Source: Sutterella sp.
GTDB lineage: Bacteria > Pseudomonadota > Gammaproteobacteria > Burkholderiales > Burkholderiaceae_F
DNA: 6,682 nucleotides
Direction of reading: 5' to 3'
Assembly: GCA_003543795.1 (NCBI GenBank)
Contig: DNBE01000003.1
Span: forward strand, 1,630-8,311
A program made the position numbers and the translations under genes. Of this stretch, positions 1 through 6,000 are shown piece by piece. Numbering within the stretch: position 1 is the stretch's first letter; the number at the start of each line of letters is the position of its first letter. A model generated the notes under the pieces. It made no database searches. It was not told the DNA's origin and saw only the letters and a list, made by a program, of their open reading frames with translations.

Positions 1-380
1 AAAAAGAGCATGCAAAGCTTTGGTTTAAAGCGCTTGGTGAGTTGGGTGATACACCGGCGAACTTGCTTGCAGCAGCCGAAGGTGAAAATGCCGAGTGGAC
101 AGATATGTATGACCGTATGGCTCGCGAAGCTCGCGAAGAAGGTTTCGACCATATCGCGTTTTTATTTGAAAGCGTCGGTAAGATTGAAAAAGATCACGAA
201 GAACGCTATCGCAAGCTCTTAGCCAAGGTGAACGGCAAGATTGTGTTTTCTTCCGATGAAGATACGCTTTGGATTTGCGGCAACTGCGGCCACGTCTGTA
301 TCGGTAAAGAAGCCCCTGAAATGTGCCCGGTTTGCGCTCACCCGAGAGCACACTTCCGTCGTAAAGTCGAAAACTACTAA
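1..380 (+). CDS. rbr: Rubrerythrin, 3' part (5' end outside the window)
   Basis: Non-haem di-iron protein that reduces hydrogen peroxide to water in the cytoplasm, using electrons passed through its own rubredoxin centre. The open frame is read from base 3, giving 125 visible residues. It enters in the ferritin-like helical bundle at KEHAK; the cut codon ends in 'aa', which fits the missing Glu of an ExxH iron-ligand motif completed by His3. Further ligand motifs are ExxE at Glu28/Glu31 and ExxH at Glu62/His65. The C-terminal rubredoxin domain has Cys92-x2-Cys95 and Cys108-P-x-Cys111, followed by the usual AHPRAHF-like end. A TTG at 42 could be taken for a start but lies inside the conserved domain and would discard the first ligand helix, so the gene is treated as partial. 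The stop TAA is at 378-380, followed by a terminator. The family is clear. The missing N-terminus leaves only the total length and promoter unknown. Confidence 0.96.
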   Translation, partial: KEHAKLWFKALGELGDTPANLLAAAEGENAEWTDMYDRMAREAREEGFDHIAFLFESVGKIEKDHEERYRKLLAKVNGKIVFSSDEDTLWICGNCGHVCIGKEAPEMCPVCAHPRAHFRRKVENY

Positions 381-387
381 TCGACAC

Positions 388-405
388 GTTTTCCGCTAGG
401 AAAAT
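388..405 (+). other. Small hairpin after the rubrerythrin stop
   Basis: Arms TTTTCC (389-394) and GGAAAA (399-404) pair perfectly around a GCTA loop, and a G-U pair can close the base. The bases TCGTTTT follow. It lies 11 bases ahead of the strong terminator and could be a minor first termination point or a 3'-end RNA stabiliser. The stem is short and AT-rich, so a chance origin is quite possible. Confidence 0.25.
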
Positions 406-415
406 CGTTTTAAGT

Positions 416-450
416 AGAAGGTCGCTTGATACCAAGCGGCCTTCTTTTTA
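416..450 (+). terminator. Intrinsic terminator of the rubrerythrin gene
   Basis: A 13-bp stem with arms 416-428 (AGAAGGTCGCTTG) and 433-445 (CAAGCGGCCTTCT) closes a four-base ATAC loop. It contains one G-U-type pair and no mismatch. A run of five T at 445-449 follows directly, which is the classic Rho-independent layout for the plus strand. It lies 35 bases after the rubrerythrin stop and 79 bases before copA, so it separates the two genes into different transcription units. Confidence 0.92.
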
Positions 451-479
451 TCGTTCATTCGAGAAAATAAACTCTGAAG

Positions 480-515
480 TTACTTTATGCTTTATAGTTT
501 GTTAGGTTAAAGTAA
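480..515 (+). promoter_or_regulatory. Candidate promoter and operator of copA (inverted repeat TTACTTTA / TAAAGTAA)
   Basis: The AT-rich gap in front of copA holds a perfect 8-bp inverted repeat: TTACTTTA at 480-487 and TAAAGTAA at 508-515, separated by 20 bases. Between the arms, TATAGT at 493-498 matches the sigma-70 -10 consensus in five of six positions. No good -35 hexamer is seen 16-19 bases upstream, as expected of a promoter that needs an activator. A start site around 505 would put the right arm at the beginning of the transcript, just before the weak Shine-Dalgarno-like AAGAGA (514-519). Copper exporters are usually controlled by a copper sensor such as CueR, CsoR or CopY, but this repeat does not match the operator of any of these that I recognise. 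Both the promoter and the operator are inferences from sequence only. Confidence 0.42.
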
Positions 516-528
516 GAGATAAATACCG

Positions 529-2721
529 ATGGCGAGCAAAATTCTTCTACAAATCGACGGTATGCATTGCGCGGCTTGCGCCGCTCGTATCCAAAAAATG
601 GTTTCCCAACTCGATTGCGTCAAATCGATTTCGGTTTCCCTTGCCCAAAATGAAGGATTGCTTGAAGTTGCCGATGACGTAAAACCTCAAGAGGCGCTCC
701 CTCAAGTCATTGCCCGCATCGAATCGTTAGGGTTTCGCGCAACGGTCGGTGACGCTAAAAGTTCTCTAGCGCATTGGAACGAGACGCTAAAAAAAGACGA
801 AGCGCATTTAATCGCGGTACGGCGCCGTTTGCGGATGATTGTCGCATCGGGCGGTTTGCTTTTAATTCTTCATTTGACCAACATCTTAGGCTTTCAGACG
901 GCTTACCCGGTTACCAAAATTCTCTTTGAAGGTTTCCTTGCTGCGGGTATCTTATTTCTTTGTCGAGAAATTCTCGTCTCGGGCTTTAAAAATTTAGTTT
1001 ACGCTCGCCCCGACATGGATAGTCTTGTCGCGATCGGGTCGGTGACAGCCTTTTGCTATTCGATTTACGCGTTAACGCTCATGGTCTCGGGCGATGCCCG
1101 CATTCATGTGAATTTCGAGACCGCGGGTCTGCTTTTAACCTTCATTTCGATCGGGCGATACTTCGAAGAGCTCTCAAAGAAAAAAGCGCGTGACGCGATT
1201 GGTGAACTCATTACCTTAAATCCCACGAAAGCGCGTCGCATGATTAAGGGCACCGTGACCGAAGTTCCCGTTGAGGCGCTCGAAATCGGGGATACGGTTT
1301 TGGTTTCCGAAAATGAGTATTGTCCGGCTGACGGCGTTATTCTTGAAGGCGCAACCGAAATCGAAACCTCGCTTTTAACGGGCGAATCCTATCCGCAAAA
1401 CGCCTCTGTTGGCGACAAAGTTTATGCGGGAAGCCTCAATCTCACGAGCTCGATCGCGATCAAAGTGACGGCCAATCAAAGTGATTCTTTACTTTCTGAA
1501 ATCATCGCTTCGGTTCGCGAAGCGCAGGCAAGTAAACCGCAGGTCGCAAAACTTGCCGACACGGTGAGTTTTTACTTTATCCCGACGGTGATAGCCGCCG
1601 CGTTTTGCGCTTTTATCGGTTGGTTTTTCTTTTCCTCAATCGGTTTCGAACAAAGCTTACGCATTGCCGTTTCGGTCGTCGTTCTTTCGTGCCCTTGCGC
1701 GATGGGGTTAGCGACACCCATTTCGATTATGGTCGCTGGACGCGTCGCGGCTCGCTGCGGGTTTCTCATTAAAAACGCGGATACGTTTGAAAAAGCGCTT
1801 GATATCGATGTTATTTGTTTAGATAAGACGGGAACGTTGACGACGGGCACACCGAGCCTAGAAAAAGTCGAAAGCCCGAGCCTATCTACCGAAGAAGTCA
1901 TTCGTATCGGCACCTCTTTAGAAACCCGCTCTAAGCACCCTTTAAGTTACGCGCTAATAGCGGCGAATTCGTTACCTCTGTATGACGCGAACCCGAAAGT
2001 CGTCCCTCAAAAGGGTGTGACCGGAGTCATCGAAGGGAAAACCTATTATTTAGGAAACGTATCCTGGATGGAAGAACTCGGAATCAACGTGCCCGAAGAC
2101 GAAATTCAAGGACAAAAAGCGCTTTATTTAGGAACCGTTAATAAATGGATCGCGACGCTTTTCTTTAAAGAGACGTTAAGAGAAGACGCCAAGGCCGTTT
2201 TAGGAAATCTTCGTACGCTCGGTATCGAACCGATGCTTTTAAGCGGAGACGGGGAGGAGGCGGTCAAAACCGTCGCTAGCGAATTAGGGATTTCGCGTTT
2301 TAAGGCGCAGATGACGCCAGAAGGAAAGTTAGAGGCAGTCAAACAACTGCAAGCTACAGGCCATCGTGTCGCGATGGCGGGCGACGGCATTAACGACGCG
2401 CCCGCTCTTGCTCAAGCGGATTTGTCGGTTGCGATAATCAACGATACGAAATTAAGTACACAGGCAAGCGACGCCGTTTTAATCGGAAACGGGATTTCGG
2501 GGTTACTCAATATTTTCAGGCTTTCACGCGCCACGGTCAGAAATATTCGAGAAAATCTCTTTTGGGCGTTTATCTATAACGCAATCGGCATTCCCGTCGC
2601 GATGGGGGTGTTGCACGCCTTCGGCGGACCTTTTATGAATCCCGTCTACGCGGCGGCAGCCATGGGCATGAGTTCTTTATGCGTTGTTCTCAACGCTTTG
2701 AGGCTCAACCGATTCCGGTAA
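529..2721 (+). CDS. copA: Copper-exporting P-type ATPase CopA (P1B-1)
   Basis: Inner-membrane pump that uses ATP to move Cu(I) out of the cytoplasm. The 730 residues are a normal length for a CopA with one metal-binding domain. In order: an N-terminal HMA domain (about 3-72) with the copper-binding GMHCAAC (Cys14, Cys17); membrane helices near 104-123, 131-152, 165-188 and 196-213; the actuator domain with TGES at 284-287; helices near 347-370 and 376-402, the latter carrying the transport motif CPC (Cys388, Cys390); the phosphorylation site DKTGT with Asp432; the nucleotide-domain HP at 470-471; the hinge GDGINDAP at 618-625; and two last helices with Tyr683-Asn684 and Met712..Ser715-Ser716. 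CPC plus YN plus MxxSS marks copper/silver specificity. The ATG at 529 is secure: an in-frame TAA lies at 520-522 and the HMA strand starts at residue 3. The Shine-Dalgarno site is weak (AAGAGA). No copper chaperone or sensor gene is beside it in the window, and its last 14 codons overlap an opposing gene. A terminator of its own is not seen. Confidence 0.97.
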   Translation: MASKILLQIDGMHCAACAARIQKMVSQLDCVKSISVSLAQNEGLLEVADDVKPQEALPQVIARIESLGFRATVGDAKSSLAHWNETLKKDEAHLIAVRRRLRMIVASGGLLLILHLTNILGFQTAYPVTKILFEGFLAAGILFLCREILVSGFKNLVYARPDMDSLVAIGSVTAFCYSIYALTLMVSGDARIHVNFETAGLLLTFISIGRYFEELSKKKARDAIGELITLNPTKARRMIKGTVTEVPVEALEIGDTVLVSENEYCPADGVILEGATEIETSLLTGESYPQNASVGDKVYAGSLNLTSSIAIKVTANQSDSLLSEIIASVREAQASKPQVAKLADTVSFYFIPTVIAAAFCAFIGWFFFSSIGFEQSLRIAVSVVVLSCPCAMGLATPISIMVAGRVAARCGFLIKNADTFEKALDIDVICLDKTGTLTTGTPSLEKVESPSLSTEEVIRIGTSLETRSKHPLSYALIAANSLPLYDANPKVVPQKGVTGVIEGKTYYLGNVSWMEELGINVPEDEIQGQKALYLGTVNKWIATLFFKETLREDAKAVLGNLRTLGIEPMLLSGDGEEAVKTVASELGISRFKAQMTPEGKLEAVKQLQATGHRVAMAGDGINDAPALAQADLSVAIINDTKLSTQASDAVLIGNGISGLLNIFRLSRATVRNIRENLFWAFIYNAIGIPVAMGVLHAFGGPFMNPVYAAAAMGMSSLCVVLNALRLNRFR

Positions 2722-3036
2722 AGATTCTCTCTTTTGCGCTTCGATTACCCATTTTTTAACGGTTTGGGGGCTCATCCCGAATTGCCGACTTAAGCTTTTA
2801 ATCGGTTCGCCTTTTTTGTAGCCTTCTAAAACCGCTTTGACAACGGAAGGTTTATAGCTTCGGTAAGCGGGGACGATATAGTCTTTATCGAAAAACTCAA
2901 TCTCGCCACGCTTATAGCGTCTGACCCATTCGCGAGCCGTATAAAAGGGGAGACCTAGTTCACGACTCACCGTTTTGTAGCCGACACCGGAATTAAAGAG
3001 TTCGAGCGCTTTTTTACGAATCACATAATCGAGCAT
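2677..3036 (-). CDS. Orphan protein with two helix-turn-helix units (IS3/IS150 OrfA-like)
   Basis: A 119-residue basic protein with two similar DNA-binding units. The first, about residues 10-43, reads like a transposase helix-turn-helix (GYKTVSRELGLP followed by AREWVRRYKRG). The second, about 65-103, has the same form (IKSLSRQFGMSPQTVKKWV). This paired layout is typical of the InsJ/OrfA subunit of IS150-type elements, which binds the element ends. The matching DDE integrase reading frame should follow in the same direction, but that side is occupied by copA on the other strand, and no terminal repeats were found. It is therefore either an IS remnant or a stand-alone DNA-binding protein. The ATG is well set: an in-frame TGA lies 18 bases upstream and no other start codon lies between. 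No Shine-Dalgarno site is visible. The tail after the second unit (106-119, acidic and polar) is exactly the part lying antisense to copA. The frame is intact, arguing for a gene rather than decay. Function is unknown. Confidence 0.78.
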   Translation of the reverse strand: MLDYVIRKKALELFNSGVGYKTVSRELGLPFYTAREWVRRYKRGEIEFFDKDYIVPAYRSYKPSVVKAVLEGYKKGEPIKSLSRQFGMSPQTVKKWVIEAQKRESLPESVEPQSVENNA

Positions 3037-3052
3037 AGTTAAACCATTCGGT

Positions 3053-3080
3053 CACGCTCGGGGTGAGGTCCCCGAGCGTG
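3053..3080 (-). terminator. Strong hairpin downstream of the autotransporter, without a T run
   Basis: Arms CACGCTCGGGG (3053-3063) and CCCCGAGCGTG (3070-3080) form a perfect, GC-rich 11-bp stem with a six-base loop. On the minus strand it comes 15 bases after the autotransporter stop and ends 16 bases before the ATG of the helix-turn-helix gene. No T run follows on either strand, so it is not a standard intrinsic terminator. It may be a partial terminator, a 3'-end protector of the long autotransporter mRNA, or an element controlling translation of the next gene. The pairing is certain; the role is inferred. Confidence 0.6.
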
Positions 3081-3095
3081 TCCTATCTCGAAAAG

Positions 3096-6000
3096 TTAGA
3101 AGACGTAGCGAACTTTCGCTTCGGCCCAAAGCGCCCGATAGTCGGGCCCGTAGTTGCCTTTTAAGCCGAAGTTGTAGTGCATGCCGGCAAGGTCTTCGTC
3201 ACCGATACGGATACCGGTTTCAAAGAAGGCTCGACCGCCGTCGACTTTGGAGGGTTTCGCGTAAGCGGCGCTAGACCCGTTACTGACTTTGAGCTTGGAC
3301 TTGCCGTCAAACTCATGCTCCCAACCTAAGCCCATGTAGAGGACTTGAGAGGGGGAAACTTTGCCGTCAAGCCGAGCTCCGAGGCGAAGTCTGTGGCTTG
3401 TGACGTCGTCTAATTCATAAACATCTGCCGTGCCCACCGTAAACTTGTCGCCTCTTTGATATAAGAAGATATATTTCGCGTAGACGTCAACCGAATAGGT
3501 ATCGTCGATTGCGAAAAGGTGCCCGACATCGAGTTCGGCACCCGCGAAGTTGGACTTCACCTTGAAGTCATAAGCCGAAAGTGTCGAGAAATCATATAAG
3601 CCGTTATTTTGCTTACTTTCCATCCGACCGAATCGAGCTAAAACACCCGCGTGCCAACCGTTATCGGCTTTGTAGTTAGCTAAAGCCGAGAGGCCGTAAT
3701 AATTTAAGTGGCCTTTCTTACCGATGAAGGCGTCCGCCGCTCCCGCGTCAAAAGTATTCTTAAATTTACCGTAGCCGCCTTCAAAGGCAACACCGAGGGA
3801 GTTAAGCCCCGTTTCACCGCGAATGTTGTTACCGACACCCGCGGAGATATTGACGGATTTAACGGTTAAGTGAGAACCCGTGTTTTGGCGAGAAGCGCCC
3901 GCGCCGACCGCGGCATAGCTTTGCTGGCCGACGATCGCGGAATTCGTTAAGTTATAGACAGCGACGGCGTTCGTTTCCGAAACGTGCGCCAAGGCCAAAG
4001 TCCCGGCCGACATTTCCATCGCGACCGTATGCGTTTGATCTTGGACTTCTCCGCCCACGACGGTATTAATCTTATAGCTTAAGGTCTTTCCGTCTTCGGA
4101 AACCGAGACCTCGCCTTCGCCCGAAAGGGTAGTACCGACCGTGTAATTCGAGTCGGTCGCGGTCGGCGTTAAGGAGCCGTTTAAGGTCGTGACGGTCACG
4201 ATGTCGTGCTGGTCGTTCACGGCGATATCGTCGGCGTTACTAAAGGCGATACTCGTTAAATCGACTTCAATCGTTCCGTAATTGCCGTCGGCGTCGGTGA
4301 GCGCGTCTAACCGCGAAATCGTAATCGGCGCCTCCCAATCGGCGGCTTTGACCGTCAGACGGTTAAAGCCCGCGATGGTCCCGACGGTCGTGCCTTGATA
4401 AGGTTCGACGATATCGGGCGTATTTTCAAGGAACCCGTCCTCGGTGAGCGTCACGCCTTTACTGACCCCGAAAATAATTTCATTACCCGAAACGATTTCG
4501 GTATCGGTCAGGTCAAGAGAGGCGTTCGTGGAGGCAACGCCCGTTAGAGTCGATTCCGATAAATCGGGATGACCGGCGATATATAGCTTATTGTCCTTGA
4601 GGCTGACGTCGGCATAGTCTTCATTATCCGCGTACGCGAGATAAAGCGACTCAACGGTGCCGCCCGTGAGATAGGCGTTGTTATTCGAAAGGTTCATCGT
4701 GCCACTTGTGACGTCGCGAGCGAGGGACCTTGCGACATAGACCGTGTCCGCAGTTGCGCTATCGGCGTTATAAAAACTATTTCCCGTTGCGGTAAGGCCC
4801 CAGGTGCGAACCACGTGCGCGGCACCGTTGATGGTACCCGACTCGGCGTTAACGAGCGTGGAATCGGAAACCTCGGTTTCATTTGAAAACGTTGCCGAAA
4901 CGACGAAGGTCGCGGGCGCCGTGCCGCTATTGATAATCGAGCTTTTTTCGACGGAACCCGCTGATGTCAGCACGCCGTAAAGAATGCCCGTCGCAGACCC
5001 GGTATTGACTAGCGTCGTATCCGAAATGTCAGCCGAATTCGCGGTATCGTCCGTGAAGGTATTCGCGGAAACGGCTGTAATCGTTTTGGTCGAACCGGAA
5101 TTAATAACTTCAGTTCCCGAAACCGCCGCGTTATCTCCGAGATAAACGCCGAAGATATCTTTTGAGGTCGTGCCCGAGTTGATAACCGACGTATCCTCGA
5201 TTGTGACTTTATTTTCCGTAGGATTAGTGGCGCGATGCCAGACGCCGTAGAGGAATTTTGAAACGGTGCCGGCGTTCCTGACGCTTGTGCCTGAAATCGT
5301 CGCGTTCGAAGCGGTAGTCGCGTTAGAAACGAGCTGGTAAACGGCGTAGGCGTTGCTCGAGATCGTTCCTTCTGAGCCGTTGACAAGGCTGTTATTAGTA
5401 AAGTTAGCCGGCAGTTCGGAAGACGTGTTCGTTCGTTGGTAGGCAACGTACACGCCGCCTGTAGACGCGGTACTCGTCAGCGCGCCGTTATTGTTGATGT
5501 AGTTTTCATTCATGTCGGCGGCTTCGGTCCCGGACGCTACGTAAAGGATGGCGCCGTAAAGATTCTTAAAAGTCGCGCTTCCGCTATTGGTAACACCGTT
5601 ACCGGTCATGCCGGCGATGCCGTTCATTGCGTAAGCGCCGGCAATATATCCGTCCGTGACGGTTAGCGTACCACTATTCGTAACGGTGTTTTCATTGGCT
5701 TCGAAACTCGTTTCTCCGATTGCTAAAGCACCGTACACACTATCAGAAGCCGTCATATCGCCGGCATTTTGAACGTAGTTTCCGATGATAGAACCCGCGT
5801 TACTATAAGCGCCGTAAATCATCCTCGAAGTCATCGTGCCGGTCGCATCGTTTACGATATGGTTTGCGCTCGATGTAACAACCGAGGTGTCCTCACCCAT
5901 ATTGATGAAATTAGACCCGTAAATCGCTATCGACGCCGTCATCGTACCGGCATTGAGTACGGCGTTATTCGTCATTGCCGTTTCAGTCGTATATAAGGAC

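Noticed and set aside
42..380. TTG at 42 as the start of a short rubrerythrin-like protein
   Set aside because: The same frame continues upstream to the window edge with conserved rubrerythrin residues (KEHAKLWFK), so the gene is cut by the window and does not start here.
25..435. 136-residue minus-strand frame opposite the rubrerythrin gene
   Set aside because: It lies wholly over a well-conserved coding region and the terminator, has no recognisable domain, and is best explained as a shadow of the plus-strand codons.
1572..2390. Minus-strand frames inside copA (1572-1913 and 2124-2390)
   Set aside because: Both are antisense to conserved ATPase motifs, including CPC, DKTGT and the hinge region, and show no protein family features.
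2708..2719. Tiny hairpin ACCG-ATTC-CGGT at the end of copA as a terminator
   Set aside because: Only four base pairs and no T run follows; too weak to act as a terminator.
2677..3095. Complete insertion sequence around the helix-turn-helix gene
   Set aside because: No terminal inverted repeats, no target-site duplication and no DDE catalytic frame could be seen; the only inverted repeat (3053-3080) is a compact hairpin and not a pair of element ends.
5436..5996. Plus-strand frames opposite the passenger repeats (5436-5666 and 5769-5996), and overlapping minus-strand frames at 4694-4882, 5009-5446 and 6167-6349
   Set aside because: They arise from the repetitive composition of the passenger coding sequence; no ribosome site or domain supports them.
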